DNA of 64,000 nt from Anaerolineae bacterium. Lineage in GTDB: Bacteria; Chloroflexota; Anaerolineae; Anaerolineales; UBA11579. Both the position numbers and the translations under genes were made by a program. Location: positions 1 to 64,000 of the forward strand of contig SCUK01000001.1 of the NCBI GenBank assembly GCA_004297445.1, read 5' to 3'. Shown here in pieces: positions 47,362-56,809 of the stretch; the first letter of the stretch is position 1, and each line of letters opens with the position of its first letter. The notes under the pieces were generated by a model. That model was not told where the DNA came from and ran no database searches. It saw only the letters and a program-made list of their open reading frames with translations.

Positions 47362-48457
47362 AATGACCAATGGCGGTAACCCAGTCGAAGGGACAGGAAG
47401 CGAGATGGTGCCGGAACGCGGACTGCCCTTCCGAGTGGATGCTGACCGACCTGCCCCGGCGACAACCTTGACCCCGGGCGAACTGGATGAACTGCTGGCC
47501 GGCGGCGCAGCGGATGCCCCCAGCGATGATTTGCTTCCGATAGAGCGCGATGGAGGCATGGGGGCGGCTTTCCCAATCCTGGACGAAGACCTGCCGGCCG
47601 GGGGAACAACGACCATGAGCGGGGATGCCGGCGCGGTCGCGAGCCTGCCGCCTGAACTGGCGGCGATGCTGGCGCGGGGAGTTGCGGGCGGGTTTGAAGC
47701 GACGATGCCGGAATCGACGGTGGCAATGGAACCATTAAGCCCCGAAACGTCACCGGAAATGGCGGCGTTGTTCTTGACCGATGACCGGTTGAACGGGCTG
47801 TGGGGCCGGATGGATGCCGCCCAACAGGCGGTTCGAGTGTCTGTCCCGAGTCTCGACCTGGCGCGCAAACTGCTGAGCGAGATAGAGACAGCGCGGAACC
47901 TGCTGCTGCAGAATCGGGATAATTTTGAGGAGTCTGAACGAAAGGTAAGCGGGGTGGAACTGGAAGTCACGATTATACAGAGGTCGATGACGGAGAGCAG
48001 GGCGGCGACGGGGTTGTTCCTCTATGAGTTGGCCTGGTCAACCCTGCTTATTTTTATCCTTGGGTTGGGGGGATTCGGAATCAATCTTCCATGGTTGAGT
48101 GATACTCTGGCGTATGCCATAAGCAGCGCGGCGTGGGGCGGCCTGGGCGGAATTGTTGCGGCGATATCGGCACTTTGGCGTCATGTAAGTCTTGAGATGG
48201 ACTTCAGCAAATCCTATTGGATGTGGTATATCGCCAATCCAATCATGGGTATTTTCCTGGGTGTGGTCATGTATCTATTAATGGTCGCAGGGCTGTTTTC
48301 GCTGACATTGAGTTCCCCTTCCGACCAGATTACGTCCCCGTTGATTATCTATTTCATAGCGTTTGTGGTTGGTTTCCGGCAAAATGTGGCCTGGGATCTA
48401 ATCAAGCGCGTTACAAATGTTATGAACTTGACGGAAGCCGAAGAGAAGGCGGGCTAA
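47348..48457 (+). CDS. hypothetical membrane protein coupled to ParA
   Basis: Start MLSDEMTNGGNPVEG overlaps parA by 14 nt; Pro/Gly/acidic-rich N-terminus, coiled-coil-like middle, four C-terminal TM segments. Confidence 0.75.
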   Translation: MLSDEMTNGGNPVEGTGSEMVPERGLPFRVDADRPAPATTLTPGELDELLAGGAADAPSDDLLPIERDGGMGAAFPILDEDLPAGGTTTMSGDAGAVASLPPELAAMLARGVAGGFEATMPESTVAMEPLSPETSPEMAALFLTDDRLNGLWGRMDAAQQAVRVSVPSLDLARKLLSEIETARNLLLQNRDNFEESERKVSGVELEVTIIQRSMTESRAATGLFLYELAWSTLLIFILGLGGFGINLPWLSDTLAYAISSAAWGGLGGIVAAISALWRHVSLEMDFSKSYWMWYIANPIMGIFLGVVMYLLMVAGLFSLTLSSPSDQITSPLIIYFIAFVVGFRQNVAWDLIKRVTNVMNLTEAEEKAG

Positions 48458-48507
48458 CCAACCGAACGAGCAAACAGATCATTTGCTGACGAGAAAGCGA
48501 TTACGAA

Positions 48508-48541
48508 AAGACCGCCCGGCGAACCGGGCGGTCTTTTCGTT
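48508..48541. terminator. bidirectional terminator
   Basis: AAAAGACCGCCCGGcgaaCCGGGCGGTCTTTTC between convergent genes. Confidence 0.85.
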
Positions 48542-48546
48542 TATTG

Positions 48547-49653
48547 TCAGCCCTTGCGGCCCCAGATGAGGCCTTCGAGGAAGCGGACGAGACGGCGAAG
48601 CCATGAGCGAACTGTGGCCAGGCGGCGTTGCTGCTGGAAGTTGACGGGTTTCTCGCTTGGGAATGGACCGGTCCAAATTACGGTGACCGCGCCCCAGGTT
48701 AGGCCACCGCCAAAGCCAACAAAAACGACCTTGTCGTCCCGGCGGAGGCGACCGGACTCCACGGCTTCAACTGTGGCGATTGGTATGGAAGCCGTGGAGG
48801 TGTTGCCGTATTCCTGAAGGTTGACCATGAACTTGTCCATAGGGAGTTTCAGGCCGCGGGCGGCGGCATCTATAATGCGAAGGTTGGCCTGATGGGGGAT
48901 GATGATGTCGATGTCTTCAATCTTCAGACCGGCTTTTTCAATGGTTTCGCGGGTGGCGTTGGCCATGACACGGGTGGCAAACCGGAAGACTTCACGGCCG
49001 TTCATCTGAATGTAGTGCAGGCCATCCGCAACCGTCTGTGACGTGGCCGGCATTGCGCTGCCTCCTGCCGGAAGGCTGAGGAGGTCCCCCCCCGAGCCAT
49101 CCGAGCGCATGACGGCAGAAATCACGCCGCCAGGCTGGTCGCTGCCCTGAATGACGAATGCGCCCGCACCGTCCCCGAACAGGATGCAGGTGGTGCGGTC
49201 ATTCCAGTCCACCAGGCGGGAGAGCGTTTCGGCGCCAATTACCACGGCATTGCGCACCGAGCCGCCGCGCACAGCCTGGGTTGCCATATTGAGGGCGAAG
49301 ATGAAACCGGTGCAGGCGGCAAGCAGGTCAAAGGCCCCGGCATTGACTGCGCCAATACGGTCCTGAATTATGGACGCGGTTGCTGGAAAGAGGTGTTGCG
49401 GCGATGAGGTAGAGCAGATAATCAGGTCGACATCGCGGGGGTGGAGGTTGGCTACTTTGAGGGCTTTGAGAGCGGCGTCCGCCCCAAGAGAAGCGGAAGA
49501 TTCCTGGGGCGCAGCAATGTGCCTGCGTTCGATTCCAGTGCGCTCTCGAATCCACTCGTCATTGGTTTCGACAATCTTTGCGAGGTCGTCATTGGTCAGC
49601 GTTTTTTCCGGAATGGCAGTACCCCAGCCGGTGATGTGGGCGTAAAGAGTCAT
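48547..49653 (-). CDS. fabH: 3-oxoacyl-ACP synthase III
   Basis: NDEWIRERTGIERRHIA; FDLLAACTGFIFALNMA; DIIIPHQANLRIIDAAARGL; QEYGNTSTASIPIA. Confidence 0.96.
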   Translation of the reverse strand: MTLYAHITGWGTAIPEKTLTNDDLAKIVETNDEWIRERTGIERRHIAAPQESSASLGADAALKALKVANLHPRDVDLIICSTSSPQHLFPATASIIQDRIGAVNAGAFDLLAACTGFIFALNMATQAVRGGSVRNAVVIGAETLSRLVDWNDRTTCILFGDGAGAFVIQGSDQPGGVISAVMRSDGSGGDLLSLPAGGSAMPATSQTVADGLHYIQMNGREVFRFATRVMANATRETIEKAGLKIEDIDIIIPHQANLRIIDAAARGLKLPMDKFMVNLQEYGNTSTASIPIATVEAVESGRLRRDDKVVFVGFGGGLTWGAVTVIWTGPFPSEKPVNFQQQRRLATVRSWLRRLVRFLEGLIWGRKG

Positions 49654-50906
49654 GCTGTTGCCTCCGCGGGTCGCCCAAGGATGATCGTAGCGTTGTGCCC
49701 GCCGAAGCCAAACGAGTTGGACATCACGTATTTAATCCGGGCCGGGCGGGACTGGTTGGGCACGTAATCCAGGTCACACTCCGGATCGGGGGTTTCGTAA
49801 TTGATGGTAGGGGGGAGGGTCTGAGATTGCAGCGCCTTCACGGAAACAAGGGCCTCGATTGCTCCGGATGCGCCGAGCATGTGGCCGGTCATCGACTTTG
49901 TGGAAGAAACGGGGATGGAATAGGCCGATTCGCCAAAAACCGTCTTGATGGCGGCAGTTTCGTTCTTGTCGTTCAACTGTGTGCTGGTACCGTGCGCATT
50001 AATGTATCCAATTTCTGCCGGTTCGAGATTCCCATCTTCCAGGGCCGAAAGCATGCAGGCCACAGCGCCTGCGCCGTTTTCTGCGGGGGCAGTGATGTGG
50101 TAGGCATCATTGGTGCTGCCGTACCCGACCACTTCGGCGTAAATTTTGGCATCGCGAGCCAGGGCATGTTCCAACGACTCGAGCAGGAGGATGGCGCTGC
50201 CTTCTCCCATAAGGAAGCCATCGCGGTCCAGGTCAAAGGGACGGCTGGCGCGGGTGGGTTCATCGTTGCGGGTGGTAAGGGCGGTCAGGGATGCCATACC
50301 AGCCATGGCGATGGGAATCACCGAGGCTTCGGCACCGCCTGCGAACATGACATCGGCCTGCCCACGGCGAATGACCTCAGCGGCCTCGCCAAGCGAGTTG
50401 GTGCCGGTGGCACAAGCGGTGATGACGGCGAGATTGGTTGCGCGAATGCCCAGATGAATCGCCAGCATGCCGCCGGCGGTATCTGGAAGCATCATCGGAA
50501 TGAGAAAGGGACTAATGCGAGACGGACCTTCGGTGTGCAAAACCCTCATCTGTTCCGAGATGGTGCCGAGCCCGCCAATGCCCGACCCGATAATTGCGCC
50601 GATGCGATGCCGGTTGTCATCTGTAATCTGAAGACCGCTGTCTTCCAGCGCTTCAAGCGAAGCCTTCATGGCGAACTGGGTGAAGCGGTCCATGCGGCGG
50701 GCTTCTTTGCGGCCGAAGTGCGCATCGGGATCCCAATCCTTTACTTCGGCGGCGATGCGGCATTTGTAGTCGGCTGCGTCAAACAATGTGACCGGTCCGG
50801 CTCCGGATGTGCCAGCCACAAGGTTTTCCCATGTTAGTTGGACATCTTTGCCCACGGGGCTGACGCAGCCCAGGCCAGTTATTACGATGCGCTTGCGGTC
50901 TTGCAT
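49650..50906 (-). CDS. fabF: 3-oxoacyl-ACP synthase II
   Basis: RKRIVITGLGCVSPVGKDVQLTWENLVAGTSG; AVITACATGTNSLGEAAEVI; NAHGTSTQLNDKNET; STKSMTGHMLGASG. Confidence 0.97.
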   Translation of the reverse strand: MQDRKRIVITGLGCVSPVGKDVQLTWENLVAGTSGAGPVTLFDAADYKCRIAAEVKDWDPDAHFGRKEARRMDRFTQFAMKASLEALEDSGLQITDDNRHRIGAIIGSGIGGLGTISEQMRVLHTEGPSRISPFLIPMMLPDTAGGMLAIHLGIRATNLAVITACATGTNSLGEAAEVIRRGQADVMFAGGAEASVIPIAMAGMASLTALTTRNDEPTRASRPFDLDRDGFLMGEGSAILLLESLEHALARDAKIYAEVVGYGSTNDAYHITAPAENGAGAVACMLSALEDGNLEPAEIGYINAHGTSTQLNDKNETAAIKTVFGESAYSIPVSSTKSMTGHMLGASGAIEALVSVKALQSQTLPPTINYETPDPECDLDYVPNQSRPARIKYVMSNSFGFGGHNATIILGRPAEATA

Positions 50907-51042
50907 GCTTCCTCCAACTCATCTCGCGGGCGGGTGAACGCCCGGCTCAAGGCTGTCTATTGCAGGTAGTTTTGTTGAAGTGGTGAATTCCAGCGAGTTT
51001 TGCCGGTGACTGCTATAACACTCGCATTTTGGGAACGATACG

Positions 51043-52242
51043 CTAAGCGGGGGCCAGCCGGGCAAGCGACTTGTGAATTTGCTGGATGTGCAAACGGTCA
51101 TGCCGGGCACTGATGCGCATGAGTTCAAGCAAGGTTATGGGGCCGAAGATGGTGTGGCGGGCGGTACGGTCCCAATCCGTAGGATTCAGGCTATCCAGCC
51201 GGGTCATCAGCTCAAATCGTGTTTCGCTCCATTGGTCAAACACGGCAGCCGGGTCTTCGTCCTTGTAGTTTCGTTCCCCTGCCCACTCATCGGGGTTTAC
51301 GGCGACGATAAAGGGGTTTTCGGATTGCAGGATGGAATCGATGCGAGGGATGGTGACTTCGCGGTCCACGTCGCGGAAGTGACACAGAATCTCCGTAACG
51401 CTCCAATCTTCTTCAGCGGGTCGCGTAGACAGGGTATCCGGAGTTTGACCCGCTGCCAGATGGGATGCGCCTATGTGGGCGGTTCGCATTGTGGCAAGGA
51501 CCGCGGCGAGAGAATCTAGTTTGGGAGTTAGCGCGTCGGGTTGTTGGGCCGCAAGCCACGGCTCGAATTCCTCCAATAAACCTCCGGGTGCGTTCGGATT
51601 TCTGTTGGCGGACCCGTTATTCACCCGGTAGGAGGCAACTCCCAACTCCGTGGCGGGCTGAATGTCATTGATGGGATTATCCCCGATGATGACGATGGGG
51701 CCTTCGGGCCAGCCCAGTCCGGCGAGCACTTCGGCGAAGTAACTCGGCGAGGGCTTGGTGAAGTGACTGATTTCCATGGACGTAACGGCGGAGAAGCCGA
51801 ATTCGTCAGGTGAAAGGCCGGCCCACTCCAGGCGCTGATGGATGGCGGTGAGCGGGAACAGGGGGTTGGAAGACACGGCGATGGTGTGGCCCTGAGAAAG
51901 CAGGCGGGAAACCATTTCGCGTGCAACCGGGAGGGTGCGCGTATGTTCCTTTAGCGAAGGAAAAACTCTGGTGTAGAAGTCTTCGATCGCGGGGAGAATG
52001 GCGACGGGGTCCAAGCCCAGCCACGGGTAAAAAACTTCGTCAAAGACATCTTTGAGGGTGCGGCGAAAGTCTGTGTTGCTGTTCATCGCCTGAACGCCCG
52101 CCATGAGGGCGGGCACAAGCTGTTCAGGGGATACGCGGTCCGACATTGCCACTGTGAGGGCGTGCAGGTAGGCGGGGATGAAGACGTCCATGCTGTTGCC
52201 CAGCAGGGTGTCATCCAGATCAAATAGAAGTGTCGGAGTCAT
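51043..52242 (-). CDS. HAD-superfamily hydrolase fused to a DinB-like four-helix domain
   Basis: TLLFDLDDTLLGNSMDVF...VIIGDNPINDIQPATELG (HAD), then WSVTEILCHFRDVDREVTIPRID...ARHDRLHIQQIHK (DinB/YfiT-like). Confidence 0.82.
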   Translation of the reverse strand: MTPTLLFDLDDTLLGNSMDVFIPAYLHALTVAMSDRVSPEQLVPALMAGVQAMNSNTDFRRTLKDVFDEVFYPWLGLDPVAILPAIEDFYTRVFPSLKEHTRTLPVAREMVSRLLSQGHTIAVSSNPLFPLTAIHQRLEWAGLSPDEFGFSAVTSMEISHFTKPSPSYFAEVLAGLGWPEGPIVIIGDNPINDIQPATELGVASYRVNNGSANRNPNAPGGLLEEFEPWLAAQQPDALTPKLDSLAAVLATMRTAHIGASHLAAGQTPDTLSTRPAEEDWSVTEILCHFRDVDREVTIPRIDSILQSENPFIVAVNPDEWAGERNYKDEDPAAVFDQWSETRFELMTRLDSLNPTDWDRTARHTIFGPITLLELMRISARHDRLHIQQIHKSLARLAPA

Positions 52243-52567
52243 CCGGGGCTACTGCAAATGTAAACGGCAAGGAATGGCACTGTCCACAACCGATGCGAGG
52301 CTCGGCCACGGCGCAGGCGCATTTGACACAGTCCGCGCTAATGTTGACGCGTGAAGGGAGAACCAACAGGGGTCGCGTTAACTTTGGATTGAAGCGAAGG
52401 TTTTCGCAGGCGTTTGCCAGCAGGATATCGGGGACCGGGCAGGCTTGACAGTGGCGGGGTTGCCAATCCAGCCCGGCATCCTTCAGGAGGCGACACTCCT
52501 CGTTATTGCGGCCGCGGAAATAGTCTCCATAAAAATACCGGCACTCTTTGCCTGCGGGGGTGCGCAT
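52220..52567 (-). CDS. Cys-rich small protein (putative metal- or cluster-binding)
   Basis: ECRYFYGDYFRGRNNEECRLL, RHCQACPVP, DCVKCACAVAEPRIGCGQCH; overlaps the HAD-DinB gene and abuts efp. Confidence 0.65.
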   Translation of the reverse strand: MRTPAGKECRYFYGDYFRGRNNEECRLLKDAGLDWQPRHCQACPVPDILLANACENLRFNPKLTRPLLVLPSRVNISADCVKCACAVAEPRIGCGQCHSLPFTFAVAPDDSDTSI

Positions 52568-52568
52568 T

Positions 52569-53126
52569 TCAGACGCGAGTCAGGTACTCGCCCGTGCGGG
52601 TGTCCACGCGGATGACATCGCCGACGTTGACGAAGGCGGGCACAAGGACTTCCAGCCCGGTGTCGGTAACTACTTTTTTGTTGACTCCGGTGGCGGTGTT
52701 GCCGCGTGCTGATGCTTCGGCAGTGGTGACTTCCAGTTCGACGGTCAGAGGCAATTCAAGGTCCAGGGTTTCGCCTTCGTAGACGGTGATCTTGACTTCC
52801 ATCTGTTCCTTGAGATACAGGGCGTAGTCTCCGACAATCGCACTGGTGAGGGCCGGTTGCTCGAATGTCTCTGTATCCATGAAGTGAAAGAATTCGCCAT
52901 CGGTATACAGATACTGGGCATTGTGGAATTCCAGCTGAGCGTTTTCAACACGCTCGCTGGAAGAGAAGGTCTTTTCCGTTGTGGAGCCCGTGCGGAGGTT
53001 AACGGCTTTGACTCGTATTGTTGCCAGGCCGCGACCAGTTTTGTTGTGCGAATAGTCAACGACTCGTAGGAGCTGGTCGTCGACCTTGAAGATGGTGCCT
53101 TTGCGAAGCTGGTTTGCGTCGATCAT
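52569..53126 (-). CDS. efp: translation elongation factor P
   Basis: MIDANQLRKGTIFKVDDQLLRVVDYSHNKTGRGLATIRVK; C-terminal VNVGDVIRVDTRTGEYLTRV. Confidence 0.95.
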   Translation of the reverse strand: MIDANQLRKGTIFKVDDQLLRVVDYSHNKTGRGLATIRVKAVNLRTGSTTEKTFSSSERVENAQLEFHNAQYLYTDGEFFHFMDTETFEQPALTSAIVGDYALYLKEQMEVKITVYEGETLDLELPLTVELEVTTAEASARGNTATGVNKKVVTDTGLEVLVPAFVNVGDVIRVDTRTGEYLTRV

Positions 53127-53175
53127 CGATTGACCTCATGGGAATTGAATTCAACCGACGGATTATACCAGCGCG

Positions 53176-54531
53176 TCAGAAGGTCTTGAGGAATTGCTGG
53201 ACCAAATCAGGGTCAAAGTGTCCGCCCGATTCTGAGCGAATGTGCTCGCGCGCCTTTTCGAGCGGCCAGGGTTCGCTGTATGGACGGAGGGAAATAAGTG
53301 CATCCCAGACATCCACGATGGCAAAAATGCGTGCGGCGAGCGGTATCTCTTCTCCCTTGAGGCCGCGCGGGTATCCGGTGCCGTCCCAGCGTTCATGGTG
53401 GCAATAGGGGATGTCCAGCGCCGGACGAAGATATGTGATGGGGAAGAGCATGTCATAGGCGTACTGGGGGTGCTTACGCATAACTTCCCATTCTCCTTCG
53501 GAAAGCTCGCCGCGTTTCTGGAGGATGCTGTCCGGGATGCCCATTTTGCCAATGTCGTGCAGGAGGGCACCGCGCCGAATGTTTATCAGGTCGTGGTCTG
53601 CGATATTGAGAGCGTTGGCGAGCTTGAGAGTAAGCTCCAGGACGCGTTTGGAATGCCCGTCGGTTTCCTTGTCACGGAGTTCAAGAGCATGGGACCAGCC
53701 TTCAAGGGTGGCATCGTAGGCTTGAGCCAGCTCACGCTCTTTTTGAACGCGTTCCGTGATTTCGCGGGAGTTGATGGCCACCTGGAGTTCATCGCTCCGG
53801 TCTCGCAGGGCCTTGAAGTGACCTTCAAAGACGTGCCAAGTTGAATCCACGTGCCTGACACGGAACTCGCGGATGGTGAAGTAGTCTTCTTCCGTCCGGC
53901 AGCGCGCCAAAATATTTTCGAGTTCCCCGATGTCGTCAGGGTGCAGGTACTCCATGAATCTACTGGCCAACAGGGTATCCGATTGATACCCGAGGACCCG
54001 GAAATGCGAGGGGCTGGCATAGGTAATGCGGCCTTCCGAGTCTGTGAGCAAGATCAAGTCGCTTGCATTTTCAATCAGGGAGCGGAAATGTTCTTCGCTG
54101 CGGCGGAGGGCGACTTCGGCGCGCTTGCGCTCAATGGCGTAGCGAATCGAACGGAGCACGAGTTGGTGGTCAGCATGGCCTTTGACGAGATAGTCCTGGG
54201 CGCCGCCACGGACGGCTTCAATGGCGACCAGTTCGTCATCGGTCCCAGATAAAACCACAATCGGAATACCGCTGCCGCGGGCATGGAGCGTATAAAAGGT
54301 TGCAAGCCCCTGGCTTTCCGGCAGGCTAAGGTCAAGCAGGGCGACATCAAATTTTTCTGATTGGAGTTTCTTCAGTGCATGGGTGAGACGATAGACCTGG
54401 ATTACTTCAAAATTCTGGGTGCTCCCCCGCGTGAGGTACATCTTGATGAGATTTGAGTGGTCTTCGTTATCTTCCACCAACAGAACCCGCAGGACTTCGT
54501 CGGTGAGGAATCGGAGAGAGCCCTGGACCAT
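53176..54531 (-). CDS. response regulator: REC-PAS-HD-GYP
   Basis: VLLVEDNEDHSNLIKMYL receiver; PAS region FRSLIENASDLILLTDSEGRITYASPS; HSKRVLELTLKLA...LLHDIGKMGIPDSIL...HHERWDGTGYPRGLKGEEIPLAARIFAIVDVWDA. Confidence 0.95.
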   Translation of the reverse strand: MVQGSLRFLTDEVLRVLLVEDNEDHSNLIKMYLTRGSTQNFEVIQVYRLTHALKKLQSEKFDVALLDLSLPESQGLATFYTLHARGSGIPIVVLSGTDDELVAIEAVRGGAQDYLVKGHADHQLVLRSIRYAIERKRAEVALRRSEEHFRSLIENASDLILLTDSEGRITYASPSHFRVLGYQSDTLLASRFMEYLHPDDIGELENILARCRTEEDYFTIREFRVRHVDSTWHVFEGHFKALRDRSDELQVAINSREITERVQKERELAQAYDATLEGWSHALELRDKETDGHSKRVLELTLKLANALNIADHDLINIRRGALLHDIGKMGIPDSILQKRGELSEGEWEVMRKHPQYAYDMLFPITYLRPALDIPYCHHERWDGTGYPRGLKGEEIPLAARIFAIVDVWDALISLRPYSEPWPLEKAREHIRSESGGHFDPDLVQQFLKTF

Positions 54532-54619
54532 AGTGGCTGCATTATAATCAGGAACGGAAGAGGGGTGTAACAGGGTTGTTTATGATAAACTAAACCTGCT
54601 AGAACCCTGCGGAGGTTGA

Positions 54620-55015
54620 ATGGCAGAAAGCCAGTTGCGAAAGGTCGTTTGTGTTGAGGACGAACCGGAGATGATTGATCTCATCCGGTTAATCCTTTCG
54701 CGGAAAGGCTTCGAAGTGGTTGGGGCAGCAGGCGGGAAAAAGGGCCTGGATACCATCCGGGACCAGAACCCGAACCTCATCCTGCTTGACCTGATGATGC
54801 CAGATATGGACGGCTGGGAAGTCTACCAGCAGTTGAAAGCCGACAAGGCGACCCGGGACATCCCGGTGATCGTTGTGACGGCCAAGGCGCAGAGCATTGA
54901 CAAGGTGCTCGGATTGCATATTGCCAAGGTCGATGACTACATTTCAAAACCATTCAGCCCTCAGGAATTGCTGGATAGCGTGGAGAGTGTGCTGGCGAAG
55001 AGCGCGGCGACTTAA
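54620..55015 (+). CDS. response regulator receiver protein
   Basis: KVVCVEDEPEMIDLIRLILSRKGFEVVGAAGG...LILLDLMMPDMDGWEVY. Confidence 0.93.
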   Translation: MAESQLRKVVCVEDEPEMIDLIRLILSRKGFEVVGAAGGKKGLDTIRDQNPNLILLDLMMPDMDGWEVYQQLKADKATRDIPVIVVTAKAQSIDKVLGLHIAKVDDYISKPFSPQELLDSVESVLAKSAAT

Positions 55016-55071
55016 GTAAACGCAGGCAATTAACCCCGGGCGGCGAGAAGCCGCCCGTTTTGATGAATCCC

Positions 55072-55431
55072 ATGTCCATCGTCGAAATCAAGAACCTGAG
55101 CCGACCTTTGCACCAGCCCCTGCAGGTAGCCTATTGCAAGGATTTTGGCTGCAAGCTGCGCGGCCTGACGTTCAGGCGGGCATTGGCCATGGATGAAGGT
55201 TTGCTGATGGACAATCTTCGGGAGAGCAAGCTGGATAGCGCCATCCACATGATGGGCGTGTTCTTTGACCTTGGCATCATCTGGTTGGGTGAGGACTTGA
55301 AGGTGATAGATAGGCAGTTTGCAAGACGCTGGCTATCCATCCTTTCCCCCAGCCGGCCGGCGAGGTACATCCTCGAAGTGCACCCGGACCGCTTGGGCGA
55401 ATTTGAGATCGGTCATGAAATCTCCTATTAG
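55072..55431 (+). CDS. DUF192-like protein
   Basis: LQVAYCKDFGCKLRGLTFRRAL...MMGVFFDLGIIWLGEDLKVIDRQFARRW...ARYILEVHP. Confidence 0.65.
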   Translation: MSIVEIKNLSRPLHQPLQVAYCKDFGCKLRGLTFRRALAMDEGLLMDNLRESKLDSAIHMMGVFFDLGIIWLGEDLKVIDRQFARRWLSILSPSRPARYILEVHPDRLGEFEIGHEISY

Positions 55432-56809
55432 TCTTGCGCTCGCGCTCGTCTTCCTGATGGGGTTGCTGACTCCCTATGAGGCCGGGGCGCAGCAAACCAA
55501 CGCCGACGGCGTCTTCTACATCATCCAGAGCGGTGACACACTCTCCACTATTGCGAGCCGATTTGGGCTGACCGTTGACCAAATTGTGGCGGCGAATGAC
55601 TTGATTAATCCTGACCAGATTTCCGCGGGAACTCAAATCAAGTTGCCGGGTGTGGATTGGGTGCGCGGCGTATTGGATACGCGCCTGGTGAACTTTGGGG
55701 AAACGATGCGGACGTTAAGCCGTCGCTACGAAGTGACATTCCCAACTTTCAGCAGACTCAACGGAGCGGTGAGTCCGGGCCAGCTATTTGTTGGTTACCC
55801 GGCTATGCTACCGACGGAGACGGGCGAATTCCTTGCAGGTGACCGAGCCGTGCTGGCAACGGAGGAAACCAGTCTCGAATTGACGGCAGCGGCCGGAATG
55901 AATGTGTGGATGGTCGCGGGTCAGAACCGTGTGGCGGGGACGGCGCGAATGCTGGCTGGCGACGTGCTCATTCTGCCCGGGACGACGGGAACCGGCCCCG
56001 GCGCATTGCCCTCCCCAATTTCCCGGCTTTCACTGGAGCCTCTGCCGCTGGTGCAGGGAAAGACGACGGTTATCCGGGCGAGCGCGGCCGGAGAGCCGCT
56101 CACGTTGTCTGGTGCGCTGGTGGATCGACCCTTGACTTTCTATACTCAGGACATCGGGGAGCTGGTTGCCCTACAAGGCGTACATGCCATGCTTCCGACC
56201 GGGCTGTATCCGTTCGCCATCGAAGGAACATTGGCAGATGGTTCAGGGTTTTCTTACTCTCAACTGATTGCCGTGCAATCCGGTGGGTACGAATCAGAAT
56301 CATTAACTGTGGATGTGGATTACCTGGACGACCCACAGTCACAGAGCGAAAACGAATTCGTTGCAGAGGTTATTGCGCCCCATTCACTGATCAAGCTGTG
56401 GGACGGCTTCTTTGTATTGCCGACTCCTTACGGGGATACGATTAATTCTTACTTTGGGACGCGACGTTCGTATAACGATTCGCCTTTTGATTACTTTCAT
56501 ACCGGCGTGGATTGGGGTGGCGGATTGGGTACGCCGGTGCTGGCGCCGGCACACGGGGTGGTGGTCTTTGCCGGAGAGCTGGTTGTGCGCGGGAACGCGA
56601 CAATCATAGACCACGGGTGGGGCGTGTACACTGGGTACTGGCACCAAGAGGAAATCCTGGTGCAAGTTGGCGATGAAGTTGTTCCGGGCCAGACGATTGG
56701 TATGGTGGGCACCACCGGCCGATCCACGGGGGCGCACCTGCATTGGGAAGTGTGGGTGAGTGGGGTACAGGTGGAGCCGCTTGACTGGCTCTTTAGGACT
56801 TATCCCTGA
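55415..56809 (+). CDS. LysM-domain, M23-family peptidase (secreted)
   Basis: Signal peptide; YIIQSGDTLSTIASRFGLTVDQIVAANDL LysM; FHTGVDWGGGLGTPVLAPAHGVVVFAG...GRSTGAHLHWEVWVSG M23. Confidence 0.95.
   Translation: MKSPISLALALVFLMGLLTPYEAGAQQTNADGVFYIIQSGDTLSTIASRFGLTVDQIVAANDLINPDQISAGTQIKLPGVDWVRGVLDTRLVNFGETMRTLSRRYEVTFPTFSRLNGAVSPGQLFVGYPAMLPTETGEFLAGDRAVLATEETSLELTAAAGMNVWMVAGQNRVAGTARMLAGDVLILPGTTGTGPGALPSPISRLSLEPLPLVQGKTTVIRASAAGEPLTLSGALVDRPLTFYTQDIGELVALQGVHAMLPTGLYPFAIEGTLADGSGFSYSQLIAVQSGGYESESLTVDVDYLDDPQSQSENEFVAEVIAPHSLIKLWDGFFVLPTPYGDTINSYFGTRRSYNDSPFDYFHTGVDWGGGLGTPVLAPAHGVVVFAGELVVRGNATIIDHGWGVYTGYWHQEEILVQVGDEVVPGQTIGMVGTTGRSTGAHLHWEVWVSGVQVEPLDWLFRTYP

Noticed and set aside
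49695-50837. 380-aa plus-strand ORF inside fabF
   Set aside because: Antisense shadow ORF; Gly/Arg/His-rich with no recognisable fold.
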